DNA of 41,609 nucleotides from Stereum hirsutum FP-91666 SS1 (lineage: Eukaryota > Basidiomycota > Agaricomycetes > Russulales > Stereaceae): positions 1-41,609 of the forward strand of contig NW_006763140.1 in NCBI RefSeq assembly GCF_000264905.1, read 5' to 3'. The notes below the pieces were generated by a model, which worked only from the letters and a program-made list of their open reading frames with translations, ran no database searches and had not been told where the DNA came from. This document shows, in pieces, positions 21,463-33,633 of this stretch. The stretch's first letter is position 1, and every line of letters starts with the position of its first letter. The position numbers and the translations under genes are program-made.

Positions 21463-23453
21463 ATGGGAAATAACATCTCGTACTCCGTCACCCCCACGAC
21501 TCTTGACCTCGGCTCTCAAGGCTCTCTCAACGGTCTCAGCTACGACAATAAAGTCAAACGCTTCCTTAATATCCCTTTCGCCCTACCGCCAACTGGTCCT
21601 TACCGCTGGCGTAAACCGCGTCCTCTCCCCTCCGATTTCCACTATGGTGATGCTCGTGACTGTACGAAGTTCGGGCCTCTAGCACCGCAGCCTGGGAAGT
21701 ATACGAGTCTGGGTAACAGCGATGAACCGGAGGAGGAGAAGTTGAAGTACGATGAGGACTGTTTGACCTTGAATGTATGGATGCCGGCGGGCGAACCACC
21801 ACAGGGTGGATGGCCTGTGGTGCTGTGGTACCACGGTATGTTTTTTTTCGTATCTTATACCTTTTACACAGTCCGAGTGCTAATGAGGGACTCGTAGGCG
21901 GCTGGATGCAAGTAGGAGATGCCTCCGTCGACCCCAACATGGATCCTACCGAGCTCATCTCCTCCACCGGCGCCGCGCTCCAATGTGTCTTCATCGCCTC
22001 AGCCTATCGCCTCTCCGCCCTCGGCTTTCTCGCATCCTCCGAACTCGCTGCCGAGGCTGTGTCTCTTGGCGAAGAGAACTTCTGGGGCAACTACGGCCTA
22101 TGGGACCAGAGGCTAGCTCTGGACTGGGTGCACGAGAATGTCGGGAAGTGGTTCGGCGGGAATACGAGGGAGAAGTTGACGTTGGCGGGACGAAGTGCGG
22201 GAGCGTATAGCGTGCATGCGCAGGTCTGCCATGAGTTTTTCATGAGGAAGGACGAGCAGAAGGAGGACGCACCGATGTTTAACCGGTTGATCATGTACGG
22301 TACCGTCTTGACCTTTTCTCACTCACCCTGTCTGTGCCTTTGGAAACTTTGTCTTACTGATATGACCGTGTATCCGTGGCGACGTCAGGTACTCCAATGC
22401 TATCCCCACTTCTCCGAAGTCCCTCTCCGACGTCCAACCGCAGTTCGAGGAGCTTCTCACCGCTTGCTCCATTCCCCTCTCCCTCTCCGGTCCCGAGAAA
22501 CTTGCCCGGCTCCGATCGATACCCGCACGCGAACTCACCAGCAAAGTCATGGGACTGAAGATGCATACCTTTCGACCGGTGCTGGACGGCGCGTTCTTCC
22601 CAACGGATCTGTTTGATAGGTTCAAGAATGGAGACTTTGCGAAGGAGTTCGAGAGGAGACGGTTGGAGTTGTTGATTGGTGAAGTTCGCGACGAGGTGAG
22701 TCGTACCTCACCATCGGCTTCTGCGCCGCTTAGATGGACTGATCGGTCATGCGATTTTTGCCCGTACACAGGAAACTATTTACCGTCAAACGAACCCACC
22801 GGACTCTCTGGAGACCCTACATCTTCAAGTCTCGAACTACTACCCGTCGCACGTAACGGACAAGCTCATCGACGCTTACCTCACGCGCAAGGTTCACCTT
22901 CCGTACGCACACCCAGACCCAGACCCGAATATCGACGCATGGAAGAAGGTGTATGGGGATATTAGTATGTTTATTTTTCTATCGCTCTTTGTCCCATTCT
23001 CCCACTCCGAGTGCTATGTCCTTACTCGCTCTCTCACCTACCCCAGTTTCCGATGGTCAAGTTCGTGCCCCCTCCCGCCTCCTAATTGACCAACTCCGCA
23101 ACGCAAACGTCCCTCTTTCCCGCGTCCACCGCTACCTCATCTCCTACCGCCCCTCTTTCATGGATCGCGTCGCCCCCGTCACCCTAGGCGTCGGCCACGC
23201 TTTCGACAAGCCCATCTGGAATTTCTCGATCATGCACGGGCCGACGGACGAAGAGGAGAAGGCGATGAGGGCTTGGATCGCTGACCTGAGGGAGTTTGTG
23301 AATCGGGGATTGAGTGAAGAGACGGGTGGAAAGGGATATGGGACGAAGGAGTGGGAGGAGTATAAGGTTTTGGCGGAGGATGGGAAGATCGAGGTGAGGA
23401 AGGATGCGAAATGGGCTTATTTGTTGGAGGTCGGGGAGATTATGGCGGTCTAG
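21463..23453 (+). CDS. Type-B carboxylesterase/lipase family protein
   Basis: Five exons: 21463-21835, 21898-22294, 22389-22695, 22772-22964 and 23047-23453, giving 558 residues. Alpha/beta-hydrolase features in order: GSLNGLSYDNKVKRFLNIPF, PYRWRKPRP, YDEDCLTLNVWMP (the CLxLN signature), the oxyanion segment YHGGWMQVGD, NYGLWDQRLALDWVHENV, the nucleophile elbow GRSAGA with Ser224, and GVGHAFD with His474. The acid is probably in LLIGEVRDEE near the exon 3/4 join. The elbow is G-R-S-A-G where most members have G-E-S-A-G. There is no signal peptide (MGNNISYSVTPTT), so it is probably intracellular, unlike secreted fungal lipases. The substrate cannot be told. The start at 21463 is the first ATG and matches the family start. 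Confidence 0.92.
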
Positions 23454-24022
23454 AAGGGCTGGCTGGGGTTGTGATTGGTTTCTTTCGTAGGCCATTGTCT
23501 TGGTAGGTCTGTATTGTCGAGTGAGGAATCCTCTCGTAACGACTCATGTATCAAACGATCTTTTCATACCCGCTGCTACGATGGTTTGAGTTCTGTCCTA
23601 TATTTATTCTTCCTTTCTCGCCTTTGTTGAATCCACAACGTTATCTTTGGAGTCTGTTAAGGATGATTCTTCGCTCGATCGTCCTTTGTCTCTGATCTCT
23701 TTGTTGTGGGCACATAAATTTGAGCTACGTATCTGAGCTGCCGCATCAACACTACACGAAGCATATCCCTTCATCGATTCGACCCATCGACCCATCGAAC
23801 ATACGGTAGCTTGACCTACTCGAAGGAGATACAGCCAAGGATCGGCGGGGCAAGTATATCGCGTCGAGTACATAAACGACGCGCAAACAACGACACACAC
23901 CGGCAAGCGCCCCTGAGCAAACGACGGAGATTGTTGGCTGCACCCCACACTCGTCCTCGATCGTGTGAGTCTCACACGTATCCTAAGTTTTTATCTGCTT
24001 TTCTCCGCCCTGGTCGTGTCCG
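23454..24022. other. Intergenic, promoter of the transcription-factor gene
   Basis: Between the esterase stop and the Zn2Cys6 factor ATG, both plus strand. Contains an AT-richer 3' end for the esterase and a C-rich leader before 24023. No gene is supported. Confidence 0.4.
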
Positions 24023-27000
24023 ATGCCGAAACATCCCTCTTCACCATCACAATCCCCATCGCAATCACACTCGCTTTCCCCGCCAGAACAACAGTCGTCT
24101 CCTCGCTTCGAATTCGGTTCCAACTCTCACTCGAACTTCCACAACGCTTCACAATCTCCACAACCGCAACAACATGACGACAATTCGCCATCTGGAACCG
24201 CATCAGCTTCAGGATCAGGCTTGAATTCTGCATCTAGACACGATGCAGACACAGCCACAGCCACCGGTTCCAAGAACGTCGATACGCGCACTGGAAAGAG
24301 AAGATACGCAGCATCGTGTGAGGCATGTAGGCGCAGAAAGAGGAGATGCGATGGGAAGGGAGAGAATGGAGAGAGTTTGTGTAAGTTTTGTCCTCAGGCG
24401 GGGATTCCGTGTGTATTCCCAAGGTGCGTGGCTTCGTGATAGATTCGGTGCCCTCGGTCTCTGATCATCTCGTCTTCATTTTAATCTCGAATCGATTGCT
24501 TCGTGCAGGTCCGGAGAAGCTTCGAGGCTCGAAAGCGCCATAGCTACGGCAGAAGCTTCACAGTCTTTCATCGAACAACTCGCGAGCGCCGGAGATGATG
24601 ACCGGGAGCGGATGCTCATGGAGTGGATGAAGCAGCGAGATGATGGCGAGGTCAACAAGCCGATTGTGTCAACGAGGAAGCGGAGAAAGTTGGTGAAGAA
24701 GGAGGAGGTCGAGGAGGACAAGTTGGATGATAGCAGCAGTCTTCCCGAGGTGCGTGCCTTTTTCTTCTGCATGTCTTTGTTCTAGTTAGGTTGTGCCTAT
24801 CTTGTTGACGCATTTTTTGGTTGACAGACCAGTGCAGAGTCCACCAAGACCTCAAATATCATTGCCGTTTTTGACCGAGCAGCGGACGAGGATTCGTCCG
24901 TCAAGGAGACGGCTGCTCTTCGCCAGGACGCACTCAATCGACTACTCGCGGTCGCCGTCAATAGCTTCTCTGAATTCCGTATACCTACCTTAGCAGAAAG
25001 CCAGTTGATGATGGAGAGCTACTTCTGGTGCGTAGGCATCCTCCTTCCTTTTTCTTATTCTAATCTCGTTCTTTAGCTGGCAGAATCCTCGGTACGAGGT
25101 CATTTATCGACCTGCTTTCGAAGGTACGTGGACCATATCATCAATCAGTCGATCTATGTACGTATTGACCATCTGCCTCGGTCAGAAAGCCTCCACTCTA
25201 GCGAACCTACGTTCTGCAACGACTTCCTCCTCTGGTGCATCTACTCCCAGGCGTCGAGACATATACCGGAGATGCGAGATCGGCTCCATGAGTTTGCGGT
25301 GGGTAATCTCTCGTCCTTCTACTGTATTCGACTGTGTATTGACGCAGGTAGTGTTATGTTCAGGCGAGGGCCCATTTACTCCTGGCAGTCGAGCTCAGCA
25401 GGCCAAGTGCGATTGCGACCGTTCAAGGTCGGTCTTTTTCGCTTGGGTGTATATCCTTCGAGCCTGCGCGCTTATCTCGACCAGGTCTCCTCCTCATTTC
25501 TGGTCACAATGCGGCTGAGGGCCTGTACTCTCAGGCATGGGTGATGGCCGGCTACGCATTCCGAATGATCGAAGGTAAATACCGATCTCAGATTACTTTT
25601 CTTTCGGCACTCGTGTGTGACAGACCATCTCCTGCGATAGACCTTGCGTGGGAGCGACCAAATCGTAGCTACGAAGGCCAACCCGAGAAGCTACGGACGG
25701 CCGAATTATGCACGTATTGGGCGGCATATACGTGGGACAAGTACGCCTCCTCACTCTCGATCGTTTGGCCAATCACCTTTACTAACACGGCGCATTACTC
25801 TTGTCTCAGGACGTTGTCGTTGTCCCTCGCAAAAAAGCCTACCTTAAGGCCGAAAGAGAAGCCTCCACTCCCGTGTACGCCTTCGGTCTCGTCCTCCTTT
25901 GTCAATCAACTAACCACCGGTCATTGGGGCTGTAACATGATTAGCTGTCGATGATGGAGTAACCTTGTGGAGACCTTTCTATTCGGAAGTGCAGTACGCG
26001 GAGTTCACGACAAAGCCGTACTCTGGCGCCCAACCGTCCTTCGAGATGAGATGCTTCCGATAGTAGGTAGCTTCCTATTATTTCAGCAATCTATACGGTG
26101 CTGACTTTCACCAAGTTCGTGCTCACTCTACCAGGTAATTACACACCTTGACTTCGTTCGTCGATTGTGTCTGTAACTGACCAACTCATTGTTTCCAGTT
26201 CCTCGACGAAGTACTCGAGCACGTTTACTCCATCAAAGAGTCCCGCCTCCTTCAAGCTCGCGATTTCGTTCTTAGTATGCGAGATCGCATGATAGCGTGG
26301 CAAGCTCAGGTGCCCGTCGAAATTCTCCTTGACGCGGACAACCTTCCACCGGTGTCGCCACCGGCGCACGTCATACAGTTCAAGTAAGCTTTCACGACAA
26401 TTTCTGGCTTTTTTCGGCGTAAGCCCTAGCGTTGACCATGGTCAATCTGGTTTAGTCTTTTGGTCCACACGATTTGGATCCTCCTTTACCGCCCCTTCGC
26501 CCAAACCGGCTCCCTCGCCGTCCCATACGCCGCCACAGCGTGCCGAAAGTCTGCCCAAGATATTGCCGCCTGCCTCCGCCTCTTCAAGAGTTCATTCCCC
26601 GTCGCTCGGTCTACCTACCTTTTCGTGTATGCCGCACTATGCTCCGCCACCATCGACATGGGCGACGTCATCAGCGCAAGTCAGAGCCAGGCCGTCGTTG
26701 GTAGCGAGAAGGACGGAGCGAAAGGATCGTCCAAGAAGGGTACGAGCAAGGTTAAGAGGCGAAGTGGTGGGAGATGGGGCGGAAAGAGGGCCGAGAAAGC
26801 TAGGGAGAGATTGGAGACGACGCTGCCCATTTTGGCGCATGGGATCAGGTTGAAGATTCCGGGGACACCAAAGATGGTTGGAGCTTTGATGCAGATGCTA
26901 GAGAGCGCGAATGCGTTACAGCAGCAGGAGGAGCCAGATGCGGACGAAATCAGGCTGCACCCTCCACCCATGGCGCCTGGTCCCTCTCATGCCCCTGTAG

Positions 27001-27671
27001 CTGGCCCGTCACACGCCCCAGCAATGGGCCCACGGCATTCTGTGGTCGAATATCCCTCTTCGGCTGCCACATTACCTTCCGTACACACTGCTCCAGCGCC
27101 CATCCCGCCGTACTTGGGTGCGGCGTTACCTCCCAGCCGAATGCGTTCGGAAAGTGCAGATGCGACTCCCTACGGTGGTGTCCCGCCCAGAACGAACGTA
27201 TACCAGCACCAACTCCCGCTCGAGCAGGGCATTCCGGGGCCTCCGCTCCCAGCTTCTACGACGTTTTTGGACGAATTTTTCTCGTCGTTCATGCCAATGG
27301 ATACCAGTGCCGACAGCCAACCTGTAAGCTATCTCCTCTTTGTTTCGCCTCTATGCTCGTTCTCTGACTTTCGTTATCTGTGTGAGCAGATGTCGTCGAA
27401 CACATCATTCTCGGCGTGGCCCAGCGCCGGCGGCCTGGACTTCTTCGCGCTCCCCAACTCACTCCCATCGCCCTCGAATTCAGATCACCTCAGTTCCACT
27501 TCGGCACCACAGATCGTCCCTGGTCTTCCGATACTCAGCGCGCAGGAGCAGATCCAGATGCACAATAATCAAAATCATCAGTTTCCTACTGCGTATGGAG
27601 ACGGTGGACAGGGGCAAGGGCCGAGTGCGGGTGCGTACGGGGGAGTAGGTGGTGGGATGAGAGGGATGTGA
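24023..27671 (+). CDS. Zn2Cys6 fungal transcription factor with Fungal_trans middle domain
   Basis: Fourteen exons: 24023-24423, 24509-24749, 24828-25027, 25077-25123, 25186-25298, 25364-25427, 25485-25574, 25641-25740, 25810-25874, 25945-26062, 26116-26134, 26199-26383, 26456-27323 and 27390-27671, giving 930 residues in frame. A Ser/Gln-rich N-terminus precedes KRRYAASCEACRRRKRRCDG; the zinc cysteines are 99, 102, 109, 120, 123 and 130 (C-x2-C-x6-C-x10-C-x2-C-x6-C). The middle region matches the fungal-specific domain: NPRYEVIYRPAFE, FLLWCIYSQASR, GLLLISGHNAAEG, SQAWVMAGYAFRMIEDLAWER, CTYWAAYTWDK and HTIWILLYRPF, similar to Nit-4/NirA/XlnR-like factors. The C-terminus is Pro/Ser/Gly-rich and probably the activation region. 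A basic stretch (about 26741-26800) may add a nuclear signal. Target genes are unknown; nearby metabolic genes are candidates only by position. The 19-nt exon is the least certain part. Confidence 0.88.
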
Positions 27672-28932
27672 AGAGGGACGGTCGTAGTGGAGGTTATTTA
27701 AAGTGGTTATCATGTTCGTGGGGATAGTTCCCACTTTTCTTGGACGGTGCACATCACTATTCTGGTTGCTTTGTAACATATTGTACCAACATCTAGTACC
27801 ATAATTGTGTTTCCGATTTACTGCTGTATATATACTTCCTAAGTTGTATGATACTTTCACCTTGGCCCGACTCTTTAAAACTTGACGAGTGTCATCAAGT
27901 GTCTTTACGCCACACCACCCAACTGTTCGCGGCACCTCGTTGACTTTGACGACAGTCTCTTTGGTTCTGCAACCCGCGTATCCTAGCACGACGATAGGGC
28001 AATCCCGAATCATGTATTTCATCTCCGCTTGTGGTTCCATTCGAAACACTGTAGAGAAAGAAAACAAAACAAGTGTCTTTGTAGACTCTGCATCGTCACG
28101 GGACGCCATAGCTCACGTATATCCGAGTTGAAGAACACGAGGCTCATATCTCATTCCCCGATGGGTAGAAAGGCTGAGATATACAGGTTCACCCAGACCT
28201 CAGAAATACAACGTAGAAGAATTCGAGCAAACCTTGGGATGAGGCTCTATCACCGTAATCCCGGCCTGCATGTGAACATTGAGACGGAGCTCGATGAAAC
28301 GAGTGACAGTAACATGGTGTCGATTTGAGGGGGCTTGCACATATGAGCACAAAGAAGATCAAGGATTACGCGCTGAGTATTGCACGTCGACATGCGTTAT
28401 GCGGCTATGAGTTACTCTGATGTGAGGGAGTATAAAGGCGTGTGCATATGAAACGGCCAGTGCGAGTGATGGAGGAATGCGGTGTATGAGCTGAAAGTCA
28501 GCTCATGTCTGACAAAAGGGGATCGCTTATGCCTTCATTCCAAAGAACGACGCACATCAGATCGCTGAGGGCAGAAGATGAACATATTACCAAGGAATCC
28601 CGCCGACTCGTACTATTGCTCCTCATGCACACGTTGCACGCCGACGCGATGAGTGGAAAAAACCACTAAGTATCCAAGAAGAACTACAGCGATGGCTCAC
28701 ACATCAACAACCTTTCTCGGACGCTTAAGCATTGCTATCGCCATCGTTTCTCGCCGTATTTTTCCATGGCAGATATCCTTGTGAATTCGTAGAAACTCGT
28801 GCAGAGTCGGCCGAAACAACAGTGGTCATCCATATCGAAGTGGCACCAAGGTAAGGCAGGGTAAGGCTTAAGCTGTGTCACATAAAATGGTAACCTTGGC
28901 AGCGAATAAGAATGGCCACGAGTTCCAGCATA
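27672..28932. other. Intergenic, no confident gene
   Basis: Holds the 3' end of the transcription-factor gene. A minus-strand frame starting at 28109 (27480-28109, about 209 residues) and a plus-strand frame at 28029-28328 overlap each other here; neither has a recognisable domain, and the minus frame runs antisense into the last exon of the factor gene. I leave both uncalled. Confidence 0.35.
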
Positions 28933-29348
28933 CTGTACTTTTTCGCGCACAAGTTCACGCCACCGCCCCTCGGCCGTTGCCGAGATGACATAATCCGTTC
29001 GTGTCCCGGTTCGCTAGCAGACCGGGACAAGGGACAATGCTCGTGAACATCGACAGTTTTCCAGGAATACGACCTTTCACAACCGCTCAGCAGCCATTTA
29101 TCCTATGCATTTGGGTAAAATATTTCACCCAGTGGCAAAATCTAGCCCAAAGTGTGTCTTGGGGGCCTTTCTGAGGTCACTTTAGGAGCATAGAATATAT
29201 TTGCATTTTTGTCAAATTTGCACCAAATTTTGGTTTGTCCCATTTACAAGTTCAGTGCACATCAATGGGGTGGGACTGTCCCGCGGCACGAGTTCGTTCG
29301 CGGCCCCCATGGGACACGGGACACGAACTTGTGCGCGAAAAACTACAG
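28933..29348. mobile_element. TA-flanked MITE (Tc1/mariner-like), element 2
   Basis: The left end reads CTGTACTTTTTCGCGCACAA and the right end is its inverted copy with one mismatch; matching extends to about 25 bp (28933-28957 and 29324-29348). TA flanks both ends (28931-28932 and 29349-29350). The 416-bp element has no transposase frame. Internally it has an 8-bp-stem hairpin (GTCCCGGT at 29003 pairing with ACCGGGAC at 29021) and repeated GGGACA words towards both ends. Its outer bases CTGTACTWTTTCG agree with element 1 at 4782, so both were probably mobilised by the same type of transposase. Confidence 0.72.
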
Positions 29349-29350
29349 TA

Positions 29351-30170
29351 TATGTAAGTAGTGCCAAATAATGCGAGACGCTTATCATAGAATACTTAGA
29401 GAGCTTCAATGGGAGGAGAGGAGGAGGACTTGGGCATGACGGACTCGGCTGAGCGTAGGAGGGAAGATGCGCCCACCGAGAGACGGTCAGAACGCGTGAC
29501 GTCATGCACCCGAATTTCAATTGTATTCCTGTGCTGGTGCTTTCAAGGCAATTTCAAGGCGCTTTGGCCCAACTTTGGCCACAACCACGACCGTTCGAAC
29601 AACTCGAAAATGCTCACTGGAAAAATGCTCCTAGCTGCTCACACTGTTCTCCTCGACCTATATCCTAATACTCGTCCACGTAGTAGCATTAAAGTGAACC
29701 TTCCGCAAACGGACTAGATCGTCGGATAAGACCGCGTGCAAGAGAAGACGTCCTTACGTCGATCTCCAGCCGCTCTTCCCTTATCCGCTCGTCCCTTTGG
29801 TGACTTCCCGTTTCGGATCGCCTGCACGAACCGTCCTGCTTCACTGTCGCAAACGTCGTCCTCCCCACTTTGAAAAGGTGAGACCGTACATAGGGCCCAG
29901 TGTAAGTGATACCATTGAACCGAGTTATGACTGGGGGTTTCATTCCGAATCGAACCGTCGTATTGCCACCCATCGAGCCATCTTTTGTCGCCTGGGGCCA
30001 CAGAGAAAATTTCAGCCGCATCGATCCGATAAGCGCCATATCTACGGTTCCTCCATTGTCCTCCCTCGCTTATCAAGCACGCTTCCTCCCCATTTTATGT
30101 TCTTGTATCCTCTCCCTCTAACCTCGTCGTCCATCACATACTTCGACTGACAACTTCCCCGTAAACCAGA
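29351..30170. other. Intergenic, promoter of the Ser/Thr-rich protein gene
   Basis: No coding family is recognised. The last 100 bases before 30171 are C/T-rich (CCCTCGCTTATCAAGCACGC near 30061), as is common in fungal core promoters. Short frames on both strands show no motifs. Confidence 0.35.
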
Positions 30171-33100
30171 ATGCCACCACTGATGCGCACGAAGAGCTAT
30201 CACACACTTGTCTCTGAAGACGACTACGACCTTCCCGCCCTCGAGGGGTCCAAGATACGACACTCGTGGGATTTGACCCTTACCCGTGCCTCGACACCCG
30301 CACCTGCCCATATACCGGATGAACCTCAAGATCCCTTTAAGCAGACACCCAGAACTCGGAAGGCTAGCTTTTCGACACCTTCTAGGCCAACGACTGTAAT
30401 CCTTGGATCCAGCGCAAAGCCGTTGCAGGAAAGTTCGGACATGAGCGATAGAACATTGACGCGGATGGAGTTGGAGGAGAAAGAAAGGGAACAACAGAAG
30501 AAAGCGTCAAGGGCGATGAGACTGAAGAAGTGGAGTGAAGATGTGCGTGTCTCATTTCTGTCTCACTCTCTCTTCGTTGGTTTGCTTCCTTCAGCCATCA
30601 TCATCGGCACATTCTCCTCGCTATTTCCTCCTTTCCTGTCCCTCCCCCCTGCTGTTCTCTCCGTCCAGCTTCTACACAACGTCTTGAACACTTGTTGATC
30701 GTTCACTGAATCCATTCCTTATCGTGCTCTACACCACTAGCCCGACTTCGTCGTCTTGTGCAGGACCTTTGAAAACACTCCTGCCGTCTTTTATGAATTG
30801 GACTCGGCGGACATGGGAGTCATGGGCAGCGTCCCAGAAGACCAAGAAAGCCACTCACCTTCCAACTCCCCAGGATCAAACGGCTCTCCTCATTCGCCTG
30901 GGCGCCTCCCCAGCCAGCGCAGCTCGAGAGCCTACCCTACTTGCACATCCAACCTGACTCCTTCGGATGTACGCATGGTAGAAAGCGGGTTTGTAGGTGT
31001 TGAGAGGAGAAAGGAGGAGGGAACCGCCATCAGAATGGTCCAGAAATATCTGGAGACTGACAGTTACACGACAGCAAGAGCCTGGACGTCGCAATTGACG
31101 ACAAAGTCGAAAACTGACTCTACCCCCCCGTGTTCACCTGGGATAGTACGTCGTTCTCTATGTTTCTTGTCTTGCCTCTCGCGTTTTGCCCCCTAGGGTG
31201 TTGCACTCCCGTCATTCCCTATCTGTCTTTCGCGCGTTGTTCCCTTTCGGCCCAACCCCAGCTTGGAGCATCCTATAACATAAGCTAATGCAATACACGT
31301 TCGCTTTCTTGTACTTTCTGATACAGCCAATCCCCGCTCGCTCGAAAGATACAATCGTCTCTGCTTCGTCGTCGACGTCTTCATCCTCCTCGTCTTTCTC
31401 GTCTTCGTCTTCGTGGTCGGCTTACTCGTCGTCTTACTCGTCGCCCTCCCCTTCCTCCTCTGCCGCGCACCACACCCTCTTTTCCGATGTCACGCCCACC
31501 AAATATACACCCACCCCACTCATACCGACCTCGAGGAAACTAACTCCCACCACGCCCACGCCCACCTTAAGCACACAGATCCACGGCTCACCCACGCCCA
31601 CCAAACGGTCGATTCTCAACTCAGCGTCTTCCTCCTACTCCTCCACCACCACCTCTGCCAGCAACGCATCGATCTACGAGACAAAACACAGCTCAAACTC
31701 TACCACTAGCGCAAAACAAATCGTCAAACCCATTCGGCCTTCTTATCCAACTACCTTGGAAGGTTCGACTGACTTTTGGGCGCCGAAGAATGAGTCTGTA
31801 ATACGCGCCAGCGCCACAGCTAAAGATCGAGCGTCTCAGCTCGCTCAGAGGTCATCGTCGAGCTCTGTACGTTCTAGCCGTCGCGATCACCGTGAGGGGA
31901 ACGTTGAAGGTGATGCCTCGAATGATGTTGGGGCCTCATCCAAAGCCAATAACATCTTTACGGCTTTCGAATCGGAGGCGAAGCTTACGCAGGGGCTGAA
32001 GGGGAGGCCTGAGGTTGAGGATACCTATCTGAAGGCGAGTATTAGTACGGACAGGTCTATTTCTCCCAAGCATTCATCTCGCCCAAACTCGTTGAGGACG
32101 TCGGATGAACCTATCCAGACTGGAAGTAATACGAGTATGTCCAGAATATCTACGCCTTCAATATCTCAACTCACATCCGCAGCAGGTTCGTCATCGCGCC
32201 CTTCCTACTCGGCGTCTTCATCGCGTTCTTCATACCCGAAGTATGAACCACGTGTTCCTCAAGCGCTGTCAGCGGCGAGGGCTGCAGCGAGAACGGCCAT
32301 GGCAGGCGCTCATGACGTGGACAGTGTGGCCTTAGAATGGGCGGACCTCACCAGGCGGCTTCGGGATCAAAACGCTGGAGCCACACCGAGGAAGGAAGGC
32401 ATAGACTTGGACGATCGCGATCGGGCACGCCCCTCCCGCCCACAGCCTCGACCCGAGCCTCGTGTTGCTGAAAAATCAACTCAAGGCGATCGTGCTCGGA
32501 CGAGCTCAATGCTCTCTGTCTTCCCCACCACCACCACCACCACCACCACCACCACCACCGCCACGGCATCCAGGAGTAACGTACCCAGCGCGCCCTTCCA
32601 GTCTACCTCCAATCTTGCTCCCATAAACGCCTTCAAATCTGGTCGGACCTTCGATTCCGGATCAAATATTCAGCCACAGACCCAATCCGGAACTCAAACT
32701 CGCACCAGCAGCTTCACCCGCACGCGTACCTTCACTCGCATCCGTTCGCACACCGTGTCGGACCCGGTCGACACTAAATATATTCCGGAGTCGCAACCAA
32801 ACTCTGGATTTGAATCCGAATTTGAGAAGGCCTTCCCAAAGCTCGAGAAGCAGCTCGGAAAGCTTACGCTCGAGGTTGATGATGACGATGAGGAGTTCGC
32901 TGAGGTTTCGGCGGCTAGTACTCGCGCCGGATCGGGGGTTGCGAGGTCGAGTGTAGGTTCGGGGATTTATCTACTCAACCAGGGATCGCGTTCCCTTGAG
33001 AGGAGCTTGGAGTCGAATGGAAGCGTGGATAGTGATGTTGTGAAAGGTTCCGGGGGTGGAGGTTTCGATCAGGATGTAGGAGTTGGAGTCGAGGATACGG

Positions 33101-33633
33101 ACGCCACAGGGCTTGCCCGCGCTGACGCTCAATCTCAAGTTCTCCAACAAGCGAAAATTCAGCCGCCTCCTCACGCCAATACTCACACTTCCCTTATGTC
33201 TACCAACACCGTCTCACCAGTTTCCCCTCCTCCATTCGACCCATCCGCTCCGGATCCACTCCACCTTCGTCACCTTAAACGCCTCGAGGCCGAAGCTCTA
33301 CGTAGGGAAGAAGCGGCAGATGAGAAACTGAAGGGGCTTGGTGTCAGCCCATCCAGTGGAAGGAGGATTTTTCAGAGGACCAAGAGGTCATCGCTTGGAG
33401 GCGGAAATGTAATGGGAACGGATGGGTGGTGGGACAGTGATGATGACGGCGCGTTTGAGTCTGCGATGCGAGGGAATGACAAGACGTTTAGTGAGGGGCT
33501 GAAAATGTCTGGCGATGACATAAATGGTCAGGAGCACGAGGGCGGGGATGGTGATTTTGATTGGGATGAAGATGGGGATGGAGAGAAGACGGTAGGACCT
33601 GAGGATATCGTTGGGAATCTGTCGGACCTGTAG
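30171..33633 (+). CDS. Large low-complexity Ser/Thr-rich protein of unknown function
   Basis: Three exons: 30171-30542, 30741-31145 and 31327-33633, giving 1027 residues, all phase-0 junctions. The introns (198 and 181 nt) are longer than usual here. Exon 1 ends in a charged helix (RMELEEKEREQQKKASRAMR, then LKKWSED). Exon 2 begins PDFVVLCRTFENTPAVFYEL, the most globular-looking part. From about residue 270 the chain is mostly disordered: a poly-Ser tract, many S/T-P and R-S pairs, an 11-codon Thr run, then a coiled segment (HLKRLEAEALRREEAADEKL) and an acidic tail rich in Asp/Glu/Gly with DGWWDSDDDGAFE. The many S/T-P sites suggest phosphorylation. I do not recognise a family. A scaffold or regulatory role is only a guess. 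The exon 1-2 boundary is reasonable but not proven. Confidence 0.7.
31367..31450 (+). repeat. TCG/TCT/TCC-rich tract encoding poly-Ser
   Basis: Runs of Ser codons at the start of exon 3. Because the tract is TCN-rich, the next frame reads as a strongly hydrophobic stretch (Leu/Val/Phe), which can mislead gene finders into calling membrane segments. Confidence 0.7.
32527..32559 (+). repeat. (ACC)11 microsatellite inside the coding region
   Basis: Eleven tandem ACC triplets encode a Thr run in the Ser/Thr-rich protein. Triplet slippage would change length without breaking frame, so it is probably polymorphic between strains. Confidence 0.95.

Noticed and set aside
25616..25640. Acceptor CAG at 25621-25623 in the transcription factor
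   Set aside because: It leads to an in-frame stop after five codons (DHLLR then TAG). Using the later TAG acceptor gives DLAWERPNRSY and keeps the domain intact.
27480..28109. 209-residue minus-strand frame starting MASRDDAESTKTLVLF
   Set aside because: Antisense to the last exon of the Zn2Cys6 factor at its 3' end, no recognisable domain; the portion from 27900 to 28109 looks mildly protein-like but is not enough to call a gene.
31413..31709. Hydrophobic frame that looks like a membrane protein
   Set aside because: It is the +1 frame of Ser-codon runs (TCN read as CNT), which automatically gives Leu/Val/Phe. The 769-codon frame of the Ser-rich protein explains the sequence better.
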